DNA of 64,000 nucleotides, from contig NZ_AP017570.1 in NCBI RefSeq assembly GCF_002355655.1, positions 62,001 through 126,000 on the forward strand. Direction: 5' to 3'. Shown piece after piece: positions 40,717-48,536 of the stretch. Below the pieces are notes generated by a model that did not search any database, was not told the origin of the DNA, and was given only the letters and a program-made list of their open reading frames with translations. Source of the stretch: Halorubrum trapanicum. Its GTDB lineage: Archaea > Halobacteriota > Halobacteria > Halobacteriales > Haloferacaceae. A program made the position numbers and the translations under genes. Every line of letters starts with the position of its first letter. Positions within the stretch are counted from its first letter, which is position 1.

Positions 40717-40721
40717 TGGTT

Positions 40722-40736
40722 AACCTAATCTAGGTT
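40722..40736 (-). promoter_or_regulatory. Palindrome AACCTA-N3-TAGGTT
   Basis: Perfect 6-bp arms (40722-40727 and 40731-40736) six bases before the ATG at 40716 and downstream of its TATA-like box: a plausible operator. Confidence 0.4.
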
Positions 40737-40759
40737 CTCCTCCCGTATAAACGCTTGCG

Positions 40760-41986
40760 TCAATCGATCTGTTCGAGTGCTTCAGTTGCGACATCACCCA
40801 ATTCACCGGCTTCAATATGCGAATACCGTTCACGAACCATCTCCTCCGAGTTATCGAGATAGCGAGCCGCAACAGTGTACCCGAACGCGCGGACTAGCAC
40901 CTCGCCCATTCCACGTCGACCACCGTGGGGCGCGAGATAGTCGTGTTTCGGATGGTCGATGTCGATCTCTGCAGCCTCTGAGAGCCGTTGGAGAATCGAC
41001 CGTGCGCCGTCCGTCGTGATCGATGGAGGCCGAATGTCCTCATCGAGCGCCAGCAGCAGGTCGCGAGCGTACTCCGCACGGCGTTCAGTGATTGCTTCTG
41101 GGCGTTCCCCTCGATCGGCGAGGTCATCCTGGACGAGCTCTGCGAGCGTCCGTTGGTCGAACGTCGGAAACACCGGCCACTGCTCCGTCGGCGGGTCCAT
41201 CAGCTGGCGATAGCTTCGCAGCGGAGAAATCACTGGATCGGGGAGACTCGCGGCGTCCCACTGCTGTTTCTTCCGGTAGACGTCCATACTCCCGTCGTCG
41301 AGGGAGAGATCCTCCCAGCGGACGCCGCGCCGGCGCGGGTCGTTTGGATCTCGGAGGAGTTCGCCAACGCGGACAGCGGTGTACGCGAGGACGAACACCA
41401 GAGCCCGGTCACGAGTCGCCTTCAGCGCTACGTAGCGCGCTCGCTGCTTGTCGAGGGGGTCAGTATCCTCTGGGAGTGTCGTGTACGCCTCGACAGCGTC
41501 GCGGGCCCGTTCGTCGACGTGGCGGGTGAGAGCGTGGCGCTGTTCAGACGTCCAGGCCTGCTGGTCGCCGGGCTTGCGGCCGTCGTCCTCCGGTAACGGC
41601 GCCATCGCACTCGCCCGCTGCGCGTAATGCGCCTCGAGATACCCTTCGTTGACACACCACCCACACCAGGCAGAGATATAGCGGTAATAGGTTTGTACCG
41701 TGTTCTGCTTGAGTCCCCGATCTCCACCGAGATGTCGGGCGTACTCCCGGAACACGCGTTCGTCGAGATCGTCGAAGGTCGGTTTGCGGTCGACGTCGTC
41801 GGAGACGATCCCGGTCCAGTCGTCGGCGCCGCGGTCGCCGGCGGTCCACTCGGCGAACCGTTCAAGCTCGCGTGCAGCGTTACGTCGATAGTTCCCACCG
41901 TCGCCGCCGCGGCCTTTCCCCTTGTCCTGGAGGTAGCGCTCGAAGGAACTCGCGAGTGACTGATTAGTGCGTTCTCGAGGTGTCAT
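40760..41986 (-). CDS. Tyrosine recombinase / integrase
   Basis: A 408-residue protein. A SAM-like N-terminal core-binding domain (about residues 5-125, with LKQNTVQTYYRYISAWCGWC) is followed by the catalytic domain. The first Arg is in AYTAVRVGELL, the H-x-x-R box is HGGRRGMG and the nucleophile Tyr is in RERYSHIE. It lies next to the conjugation operon and probably integrates and excises the element. No tRNA attachment target was recognised nearby. It precedes a TTAACC-containing promoter region and follows the second HTH/H-x-H pair. Confidence 0.88.
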   Translation of the reverse strand: MTPRERTNQSLASSFERYLQDKGKGRGGDGGNYRRNAARELERFAEWTAGDRGADDWTGIVSDDVDRKPTFDDLDERVFREYARHLGGDRGLKQNTVQTYYRYISAWCGWCVNEGYLEAHYAQRASAMAPLPEDDGRKPGDQQAWTSEQRHALTRHVDERARDAVEAYTTLPEDTDPLDKQRARYVALKATRDRALVFVLAYTAVRVGELLRDPNDPRRRGVRWEDLSLDDGSMDVYRKKQQWDAASLPDPVISPLRSYRQLMDPPTEQWPVFPTFDQRTLAELVQDDLADRGERPEAITERRAEYARDLLLALDEDIRPPSITTDGARSILQRLSEAAEIDIDHPKHDYLAPHGGRRGMGEVLVRAFGYTVAARYLDNSEEMVRERYSHIEAGELGDVATEALEQID

Positions 41987-42441
41987 CGTTCCTCGTTCGC
42001 GTACTGGTAAGTCGGACGGACGTCCTCGAAGAGCGTTTCGACGATTTCCCAGAGGATCAGGGAAGGAGTCTCGTATTCAAATGTGATCCCCCAGCGGTCC
42101 TCCGTATTGGCGGCAGAGTACTGGAAATGCGCCCGTCCGAGATCGGGATGGTCCTCGTCCTGGTGCCAGCCGGCGTGAAAGCCCGTGTTCGGATCGGTGT
42201 AGTTGATACGGAACCAGTCGTGAGGGTCCTGTCGATACCACTTGACGGTCAGTTCCGGCGAATCAGGGCCCGTTGGGGGATTAAGGCGGGCTGGATCAAA
42301 AACCGCCCGCAGCTGCTTGGCCTCGATATCGTCAGGAACGTACTCGACGGCCGTGATCTGGGGGACACGGTCGAGGACGTCCCGCTTCAATTGGGCGTAG
42401 AGGTTCGCGTTCGGGTCACCACCTGGATGCGGGACCGACAT
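41983..42441 (-). CDS. Partner protein of the second HTH pair
   Basis: A 152-residue protein located three bases after the HTH gene and overlapping the integrase start by four bases. Beta-rich with aromatic and His residues (KWYRQDPHDWFRINY, FHAGWHQDEDHPDLGRAHFQ), it matches the position and general chemistry of the 5291-5743 protein. In both loci an HTH gene precedes it, so the pair behaves as a unit. A toxin-like role is suspected but not shown. Confidence 0.65.
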   Translation of the reverse strand: MSVPHPGGDPNANLYAQLKRDVLDRVPQITAVEYVPDDIEAKQLRAVFDPARLNPPTGPDSPELTVKWYRQDPHDWFRINYTDPNTGFHAGWHQDEDHPDLGRAHFQYSAANTEDRWGITFEYETPSLILWEIVETLFEDVRPTYQYANEER

Positions 42442-42444
42442 CCG

Positions 42445-42984
42445 TTAGCTGCTGGCCTCGGCAGGCTCTGTCGTCGGAGCCAGGAAGTCCCACTCGCGAA
42501 TGGCGAAGCCAACGATCTGGATACGACGCTGAAGGTGCTCCCACTCGCGGGCAATCTCACGGCGACGGTCTTCCTCGTCACCGTCAAGGGACTCGTCAGC
42601 GAGCGTTCCGCGAAGCTGATTCGGTGACTCGACGCCGAATTCGCCCTCCCAGTCGCGAATCTGCGTCTTCATATCGGCGAGACGGTCCGTAAGCTCCTCG
42701 ACAGTGTGCCCACTGTCTCGAAGCCGCATCGCCTCCTGCATCGCTTGGCGGCGATAATCTGGGTAATACGTGGTGTGAGTCCCGCTTTCGTCACGGTGGA
42801 GGATGCCATCGTCGACGAGCCGATCGAGGACGCGTTTGGTCGGCTCGTGTGACCAGCCCGCTTCCGAGGCGATCCAGTTGGCCGTCTGAGGCTCCGAAAG
42901 CTGCCGGGCGGTCATCCTCACGCGGTCTTCGCCCGTGGTCTGGCGTTCCATTAGGCCCTCGGAGTTCGGTTCGTCTTCGGACAT
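42445..42984 (-). CDS. HTH protein of the DUF7342 type, second pair
   Basis: 179 residues from the ATG at 42984 (MSEDEPNSEGLMERQTTGED); the longer upstream frame is rejected. The winged helix with SEPQTANWIASEAGWSHEPT closely matches the 4733 protein (REPRSVNWISEQADAAWSTT). A long charged helical region with DMKTQIRDWEGEFGVESPNQ follows. Probable autorepressor; a divergent palindrome lies just upstream. Confidence 0.75.
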   Translation of the reverse strand: MSEDEPNSEGLMERQTTGEDRVRMTARQLSEPQTANWIASEAGWSHEPTKRVLDRLVDDGILHRDESGTHTTYYPDYRRQAMQEAMRLRDSGHTVEELTDRLADMKTQIRDWEGEFGVESPNQLRGTLADESLDGDEEDRRREIAREWEHLQRRIQIVGFAIREWDFLAPTTEPAEASS

Positions 42985-43008
42985 ACAACACCGTTCGCGC
43001 TTTGTCTT

Positions 43009-43038
43009 AATATAGGTTGAGGTCATTAGTTCTATATT
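43009..43038 (-). promoter_or_regulatory. Inverted repeat AATATAG-N16-CTATATT
   Basis: Arms at 43009-43015 and 43032-43038 upstream of the HTH gene at 42984. The arms contain TATA-like cores, so binding would compete with TBP. Confidence 0.4.
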
Positions 43039-43186
43039 GAGTGCGTTTCTTCGCCATCGCCTCGACCCCGGCTGAGGAGAGTCATAGCAAACTCGGAGCC
43101 CGGTCTTGTCGGCTCTACCCCGGGGAAGCGCCGTCGTGAGGCGGTTGCAGCATTCGTGCTTCACCGACGGCGGCGTGGTACTTCAA

Positions 43187-43220
43187 AGTGGTCGTGATTA
43201 CCGGCGTAATCAGGACCACT
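43187..43220. repeat. 15-bp hairpin with CGGC loop
   Basis: AGTGGTCGTGATTAC (43187-43201) and GTAATCAGGACCACT (43206-43220) pair with one mismatch around a 4-base CGGC loop. It lies in the gene-free 43040-43340 stretch before the first IS; a terminator or IS-related hairpin. A GCCGTCG/CGACGGC stem precedes it. Confidence 0.5.
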
Positions 43221-43344
43221 TGTAGTATTTGGCTCATCGGGAGAATTCGGAGGTCTAGAGTCTCTTAACGCCGTAAATCCGTAATACAGTAGAATGTATA
43301 TCGTATATCGCTATACAAAATTTTACGCCTCGCGCAGATCACAG

Positions 43345-45200
43345 TTTCGGAGGATAGGTCAGTTCTGGGTTGAATCGCCGTCGGTTTGTGATACTTCCCA
43401 CTTATCAAGCGTCGACTTTGGACCTTAGCGGGCATGTCCATCAAGCGAGCTGGGAACTTACGCGGATTCTGGCGCTGCTGAACGGTGTCACCACTCCCGA
43501 GCGGCGAGCCCGGTGGGGAATCGGTCGCTCAGTCGGGTGGTATCAACGCCGAGGCGATTATCTCGACACACTCACCCGCGGTCAGCACGGGTGCGTAGTT
43601 CATCTCGCCGTTGACACCCGCTTTCAGCAGGGAGTCCGTGAGTCGCCAGATGTTGTAGAGAAGTACGGCGAACACGAAGTAGAACAAGCGAACGCGGTAG
43701 TCCTTCGAGGAGGTCTTCGCCAAGAAGTCGTTCTTGATGCTCTTGTACTCGTTCTCGATCTGCCAGCGACGGCTGTAGCGCCGACAGAACGTCTCGGCTT
43801 CATCGGGGCCGACTCGGAGATTCGTCGCGAACACGGTTGTCCCCTCGCCGCTCGTCGACGGCACGTACAGAAACCGCATCGGATGTGAGCCAGCCTCGAC
43901 GTGAACGGAGGCCGACTCCACAGCTACCTCTTGGTCATCCTCGTCCATCTGCTCTATCACATCGCGTTCGGAGCTGGTGATCCGTTTCGGGATGAGGTAG
44001 TTCACATTTAGGTTCGAGAGCGTCTGCAACACGCGCATAGAATCGAACTCGCGGTCGCAAAGCACCGTCTCGATGGGGACGTGCTCTTTCGCGCGCTGAA
44101 CGAGTCTGCGTACGACGCGATGAATCTGGTTCGGCGGGTTCTCATCCCACGCTGAACTCTCACACACTGGCTCGACTGCCAGAACAAGGGGGATATTCCG
44201 CCCAATGATCGAGAGGGTCGCAAATTTGAACGCTCGACCCTCCCCATCTTTCGTCCCGCTCACCATCGGCATCTCCTCAACATCCCCATAGTAGGGAACA
44301 GTCGTGATATCGATGGCGGCAGTAACAGGCCGACGGAACGACGCTTCAGAGGCGATAACTGAGAGCAAACGATCCGTCAACTCATTAAATCCATCCACAA
44401 GTTCTTGAGGTTCGAATTGCTTGACAGCGCGGAGGTGGGTATCTCCATGGGGTCCGTACTCCGCGCCTCGTCGATACTGGAAGCGAGCGGCCCCCTGGGC
44501 GGTGCCACAGCTGACCATTCCCATGTAGGTCTGCAACTCAAAGAACCGCGTGTCCTCGTAGGAGGCGTTCGCGGCCCGGTCTGACTCGAAGTGGTCAAAA
44601 GCGTGATCACGGGCAAGCCGCGTCGTCTGGACGATCTCGTCCTGCGAGAACGATTCATCCTCCGCGGAGTCCGCGTCTTCTTGAGTATCGTCGACGATCT
44701 CTGCCTTGGGGCGCACTTCGGGTGCAGAGATGTCGAAATCGTGGACCTCTTTGACGACGAAGTGGGCGGCGGTCTGCACGTATTCGTGGACAGCGTCGTC
44801 GAATCGGTTCCGCCACGCCCGCGAGAATGCCGATTCATCGGGGACACGACTGAATCCGAGGAGAGTGGCGACTTCCGGTTGTCGCGTTAGTCGTCGCGTG
44901 AATGCGGCGTACGACACCCCTGTAATCTCCATGAAAATGAACGCGAGAACCATCGCGCGAAAGGAGAGCGGGGCAGGATGCCACGCTGGATACCCGTCTT
45001 CGATGGCATCAATCGAGTGGTCGATATTCTCAAACGCGGTGGCAAGGTCGGTATCATGGAGATCGTTTCGGATAGCTATCCCGAGTTGATACGCTTCGCA
45101 CAGATAGCGCATTCGAGGACTCTCTCTTCTGTTTGTCCCGTCAGAACTCTCCATGTGAGCGCTTCAAAACAGGATGTAAAGCAAATTTTGAAGGACTTAT
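43345..45200 (-). mobile_element. IS4-superfamily insertion sequence A
   Basis: Limits are approximate. The left side shares GCAGTTTCGGAGGATAGG-like sequence with IS B (here CACAGTTTCGGAGGATAGG, near 43345). The right end is not resolved. It contains one transposase. It stands between the integrase region and halocin module 2 in the same orientation as IS B. Confidence 0.6.
43529..45154 (-). CDS. IS4-superfamily transposase (IS A)
   Basis: A 541-residue DDE transposase. The catalytic residues lie in VTAAIDITTVPYYG, VLCDREFDS, and the Y-R-E-K signature YSRRWQIENEYKSIK near residue 480. A hydrophobic helix, YFVFAVLLYNIWRLTD, follows, as usual for the group. It is highly similar throughout to the 540-residue protein at 48704-50326 and more distantly to 53066-54742. 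The reading frame is intact, so the element may still be mobile. Confidence 0.9.
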   Translation of the reverse strand: MESSDGTNRRESPRMRYLCEAYQLGIAIRNDLHDTDLATAFENIDHSIDAIEDGYPAWHPAPLSFRAMVLAFIFMEITGVSYAAFTRRLTRQPEVATLLGFSRVPDESAFSRAWRNRFDDAVHEYVQTAAHFVVKEVHDFDISAPEVRPKAEIVDDTQEDADSAEDESFSQDEIVQTTRLARDHAFDHFESDRAANASYEDTRFFELQTYMGMVSCGTAQGAARFQYRRGAEYGPHGDTHLRAVKQFEPQELVDGFNELTDRLLSVIASEASFRRPVTAAIDITTVPYYGDVEEMPMVSGTKDGEGRAFKFATLSIIGRNIPLVLAVEPVCESSAWDENPPNQIHRVVRRLVQRAKEHVPIETVLCDREFDSMRVLQTLSNLNVNYLIPKRITSSERDVIEQMDEDDQEVAVESASVHVEAGSHPMRFLYVPSTSGEGTTVFATNLRVGPDEAETFCRRYSRRWQIENEYKSIKNDFLAKTSSKDYRVRLFYFVFAVLLYNIWRLTDSLLKAGVNGEMNYAPVLTAGECVEIIASALIPPD

Positions 45201-45234
45201 CGAGACCAGCCCCGACGTTCTGCAGGTGCCAGTC

Positions 45235-45432
45235 GGTACAGGCACCTGCTGATGCTGGACTACACCCTCCCTAAGCTCGGGATCGCAGATAGCGCTATGA
45301 GAGCGGTGATTTCACGAGTAAGTTCGCTTCGGAACGAGGTCAAGCGTTCAGAACCTTCTCTCGTGGGCACTCAACAGTGAACACCAGAACGTAGGCCAGC
45401 TGATACAGGAAATTGAAGAGCTGTTCGCCTAA
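45235..45432 (+). pseudogene. Frameshifted gene fragment
   Basis: One frame reads LDYTLPKLGIADSAMRAVIS then RVSSLRNEVK. Another then reads QNLLSWALNSEHQNVGQLIQ then EIEELFA before a TAA at 45430-45432. Together they look like the C-terminal end of a helical protein cut by IS insertion and a frameshift. A GCAGGTGCC/GGCACCTGC hairpin (45222-45249) precedes it. Family not recognised. Confidence 0.35.
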
Positions 45433-45526
45433 CGTGCGAAGTCAAATAACTAGACAGTGCCTCTGATATGGTAGCTCCGTTAGACGAAGATATCGTTATT
45501 AGCCTGGAAATCGTATCTTGTTATAC

Positions 45527-45931
45527 ATGAAAACAGCAACCCGGCAAATTGTCACCGAGGAACTGTGGCGGAGCGCCGTCTGGATAGCGATTGGCCTGTT
45601 TGGCTGGTCGATGATTATTGCATCTACTGATCTCATTCAGGCAAGTGCGCTAACCGCACTCGGACTTCCAATACTGACGTGGGCGGTATTGACGGCGGTG
45701 ATGGTTGGTATCCGAGTCACTACTGGGTTAGAATTGAAGGCGAAGACTGAAAACAGCCAGCTGCTTTGGCTCATTACTGGAAGTGTCCTTGGGGGGTTCT
45801 TTATCCTCTATGACGTACTAGTTAATGGGCGAGATCCAGTAATATTCCTCTGGTTCGGGGGTGCTGTCGCAGTTGGTGTCGGAATTTGGCGATTAGGTCT
45901 GCGCAATAAATCCGCATCAAACACCAACTGA
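45527..45931 (+). CDS. Four-TM protein, paralogue of the module 2 candidate immunity protein
   Basis: 134 residues from ATG 45527 (MKTATRQIVTEELWRSAVWI). Four predicted helices. It is clearly paralogous to the convergent protein at 45950-46342: both share EELWRS-x-VWIA-x-GLFGWSMI, the T-A-L-G-L-P-(I/L)-L-T-W segment and R-V-T-T-G-(L/M)-E-L-K. Having two versions beside one halocin-like gene suggests immunity diversification or a reserve copy from another producer. Confidence 0.7.
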   Translation: MKTATRQIVTEELWRSAVWIAIGLFGWSMIIASTDLIQASALTALGLPILTWAVLTAVMVGIRVTTGLELKAKTENSQLLWLITGSVLGGFFILYDVLVNGRDPVIFLWFGGAVAVGVGIWRLGLRNKSASNTN

Positions 45932-45949
45932 GATTTTTTCAACACAAGG

Positions 45950-46342
45950 TTATTGTCCCGCTCGAACAATATAACCCCGCCAGATCAGGGTACCGAGTAC
46001 AGCCCCAACTATATATGCCACACTTATACCCCATGATTGGTTTTCTACCAAAATCATCCAAAAGACGAGGAATCCCCCCACAACTAAGCCTACAAACCAG
46101 ACCAAATACTTTCCACTTGCTGTTTCAACTTTTAATTCCATTCCTGTAGTAACTCGAAGAGTAATCATAAAAATCGTAAGTGTCGCCCATGTCAGAAGCG
46201 GTAGCCCAAGAGCAGTGTATGCAGTTGCCTCTAGCTGATCAGTTGATGAAAGAATCATTGACCAGCCGAACAACCCAACTGCAATCCAGACGACGCTCCG
46301 CCACAGTTCTTCGTTGATAATACGTCTAGTATTGTATTCCAT
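45950..46342 (-). CDS. Four-TM candidate immunity protein of module 2
   Basis: A 130-residue integral membrane protein whose ATG is 42 bases after the stop of the halocin-like precursor, so it is in the same operon. Helices lie at about residues 15-33, 40-62, 78-98 and 105-122. Its paralogue lies convergently at 45527. The position matches the membrane genes behind the precursors at 14973 and 50793, although the three membrane families differ. An immunity or export role is inferred from context. Confidence 0.7.
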   Translation of the reverse strand: MEYNTRRIINEELWRSVVWIAVGLFGWSMILSSTDQLEATAYTALGLPLLTWATLTIFMITLRVTTGMELKVETASGKYLVWFVGLVVGGFLVFWMILVENQSWGISVAYIVGAVLGTLIWRGYIVRAGQ

Positions 46343-46384
46343 ATTTGAATGGTTGTATGAATGCTAAAAATCGAACTGACGGAA

Positions 46385-47398
46385 TTACGTTATCTGCTCA
46401 ATACCGCACGAGAGCGCACAGGAACCACCTACTACACCGACACAGGCCAAGCACGCAACGCACGTGAGCTTGCTCGGGTCTGGGAGGCAGAGACTACAGC
46501 CAACCGTCCAGCAGAATCCCCAGAACGAGGTGCTTCGGAGGGCGACACAGTTCACCCAGCAATCCCAAGCGCTCGCTTGTATGGTGATGACGTCGCCGCT
46601 GCTCTTGTCGAGTTCAGCTGTGACTAGTCTGTCCGGACCGGAATCGTTACTCTCTCGATCAACGACAGGGATATGCAGGTACATCTTCGCCTGCCCTTCG
46701 AAAGCGCTCACCGCGGCTTTGTCTTCACGGAAATCGAACCTGCCAGAGTTGTTCTGCACGTACTGCTGGTAATCCTCGTTGTTCCGAACCGACTTGAGAG
46801 CAGACTGCTCATGTTTCTCATCAGGTTCTCGATTTACCGACTCTACATTACCCTGCTTACCAGCGCGAGCACGGACTACCTCACCCGATTCGAGAATGAC
46901 TCCTGCGGATGCCTTTGCGGAGTCGGTGTCCGTTGCAAACCCGAGAGCAGTCTCCCCACCCCGAACCGGAATCAGGATTTGTGTGAACGTGTTCTGCTTG
47001 TCCCCTGATTCCGCGACAACCCTGAATGCATTCGCGGCATCCTTGTCCAATCGATTACGTCCACCAGGGATCTTCGAAAGGACGGTTTCCATTACCTCCG
47101 TTTCTAATGCTGCTTCCACTTTCTTCGCCGTTTTTTCCTCCGATAACTTTTCGCGAGCCGAGTTGTCTGGAGTCCTAGCTTCGACAGAACGGATTGCTGA
47201 GACGCCGAATGCACTAATCCCCGCAGAAGCACCGACACTCTTGAGCACACCACGCCGTGTGGTTGAGGGACCGTTTGACTGTCGGTACTTGTTGAGCGCT
47301 TCCCACGTTTCAGCACAGCCGCCACCATCGTCTGACTCTTCGCTCAACTCGTCTTGGTACTGATCGACTTCGAGGTCTCGTTGGTTATCATCTGGCAT
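46385..47398 (-). CDS. Halocin C8-like precursor, module 2
   Basis: 337 residues from ATG 47398 (MPDDNQRDLEVDQYQDELSE). It shares the D-Q-Y-Q-x-E-L...DDGGGCxETWE opening with the other two precursors, then the Tat motif TTRRGVLKSVG with its hydrophobic segment (about residues 48-72). A ~200-residue pro-region leads to the C-terminal core (about 278-337) with ten cysteines, beginning WDCWVNC and Trp-rich at first. The core has no sequence identity beyond cysteine count with modules 1 and 3, so target range may differ. Confidence 0.82.
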   Translation of the reverse strand: MPDDNQRDLEVDQYQDELSEESDDGGGCAETWEALNKYRQSNGPSTTRRGVLKSVGASAGISAFGVSAIRSVEARTPDNSAREKLSEEKTAKKVEAALETEVMETVLSKIPGGRNRLDKDAANAFRVVAESGDKQNTFTQILIPVRGGETALGFATDTDSAKASAGVILESGEVVRARAGKQGNVESVNREPDEKHEQSALKSVRNNEDYQQYVQNNSGRFDFREDKAAVSAFEGQAKMYLHIPVVDRESNDSGPDRLVTAELDKSSGDVITIQASAWDCWVNCVALRSTSFWGFCWTVGCSLCLPDPSKLTCVACLACVGVVGGSCALSCGIEQIT

Positions 47399-47433
47399 GT
47401 GGATACACCACACTGGGCACACACTCAGCTATT

Positions 47434-47569
47434 GTATTCATCTCACCGACTGATGAATCCATCATGCGACGGGGGGTACCCCCATTGGTTGCGACCCCAC
47501 CCCAGTTTATACCCCCTCCCCCCACGAGTTGACCCCCACCCCCACGGCGTGAGTTTTTCCGTCGTGGGG
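47434..47569. promoter_or_regulatory. Control region between precursor and regulator, module 2
   Basis: GTATTCA...TGAATCC (47434-47460) lies over the precursor promoter, followed by the palindrome GGGGGTACCCCC (47472-47483). A long run of minus-strand G tracts spans about 47494-47545, and CCCCACG/CGTGGGG (47540-47569) lies near the regulator. The exact TGTACAC pair of modules 1 and 3 is absent. Confidence 0.55.
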
Positions 47570-47635
47570 GAACCAACAGTTATCCTGTTAAATAGATACG
47601 AGAAATTAAGGCCATCCTGTGTGTAACAGCTTGAC

Positions 47636-48418
47636 ATGCCCCGCCCACCCGATGATTGCCTTGACGCCGTCCTCACCGAGCGTCACCCATTCCTCCGCGC
47701 ACTCATCGAACAACCTCGCTCGAAGTGTGACCTCGAAGACGAAATAGACGGGTCGCGCTCCACACTCGACCGCGCGCTTCGTGACCTCGCCGACGCCGAA
47801 CTCGCCACGTACGAAGACGGAGTGTGGAAGCCCACGCCCCTCGGACGATGCAGTTACCGGACACGAAACGCGTATCTCGAACGCTTGGAGAATCTTGCTG
47901 AGGTGGCACCACTATTCAACGAACTCTCTTCCGGGAGTCCAGTCGACTGCGCATTCGTTATCGGAGCAGATGTCCACGAGACCGATCCATCGATGCCAGA
48001 TGCAATCATGCAAACACTGCTCGACAGTGTCGAAGGTGGACAAGTCGTTTCCGTTGTGACGCCTGTCGTCGTCACCGGCTTCGCTGAAGACTTCTACGAG
48101 CGCGTGAGTCGTGGTAAGAACTACTCGCTCGAACTGCTCATCCCACCAGACGTGTTCGAGCGCACCCGTGCCGCGTTTCCAACACTCACGGACGAACTGC
48201 TGGATGACGAGAACGTGAGCCTGCACACTGCATCGATCCCATTCAGTTTCGGGCTCTGGATCGTCGATTCAGCCGAGGCAGGCATTATCATCTTCACCGA
48301 CCAAGGCGTGCGTGGCATCCTCGTGAACGACACCACAGAAGCGCTCGACTGGGCGACAGAGCAGTATGAACGCGTGAAACAGGACGCTGACCCGGTCTTC
48401 CTCCGAGGCCACGTCTAA
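47636..48418 (+). CDS. FilR1-type HTH regulator of module 2
   Basis: A 260-residue protein. A winged helix (about residues 12-72, with DGSRSTLDRALRDLADAELA) is followed by a FilR1_middle-type domain ending PFSFGLWIVDSAEAGIIIFT and NDTTEALDWATEQY. It is divergent from the module 2 precursor. Same family as 16289 and 51950 but the most diverged of the three, in line with its different operator region. Probably a repressor or activator of the halocin operon. Confidence 0.82.
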   Translation: MPRPPDDCLDAVLTERHPFLRALIEQPRSKCDLEDEIDGSRSTLDRALRDLADAELATYEDGVWKPTPLGRCSYRTRNAYLERLENLAEVAPLFNELSSGSPVDCAFVIGADVHETDPSMPDAIMQTLLDSVEGGQVVSVVTPVVVTGFAEDFYERVSRGKNYSLELLIPPDVFERTRAAFPTLTDELLDDENVSLHTASIPFSFGLWIVDSAEAGIIIFTDQGVRGILVNDTTEALDWATEQYERVKQDADPVFLRGHV

Positions 48419-48469
48419 ATAGGCGAGAGATCAGCTGCCAATCCTCGATTCAGACCACGATCTTCTGAA

Positions 48470-48536
48470 TAAAAGGCACGCATGAAATCCATCCTCCGAG
48501 GTTGTGCGCAGAGTGCAGTTTCGGAGGATAGGCCAG
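48470..48536. repeat. Repeat and hairpin at the junction of module 2 and IS B
   Basis: AAGGCACGCAT and CCATCCTCCGAG (48472-48501) match 52849-52875 after the module 3 regulator. ATCCTCCGA also pairs with TCGGAGGAT (near 48525-48535), forming a 9-bp hairpin at the left edge of IS B. Confidence 0.45.

Noticed and set aside
43040-43340. tRNA gene as attachment site for the integrase
   Set aside because: GC-rich stems near 43080-43220 do not fold into a cloverleaf and no T-arm or CCA-like end is recognisable.
46361-46627. + strand frame of 88 codons over the halocin core
   Set aside because: Antisense to the ten-Cys core of the module 2 precursor; the sense frame is supported by two homologous precursors.
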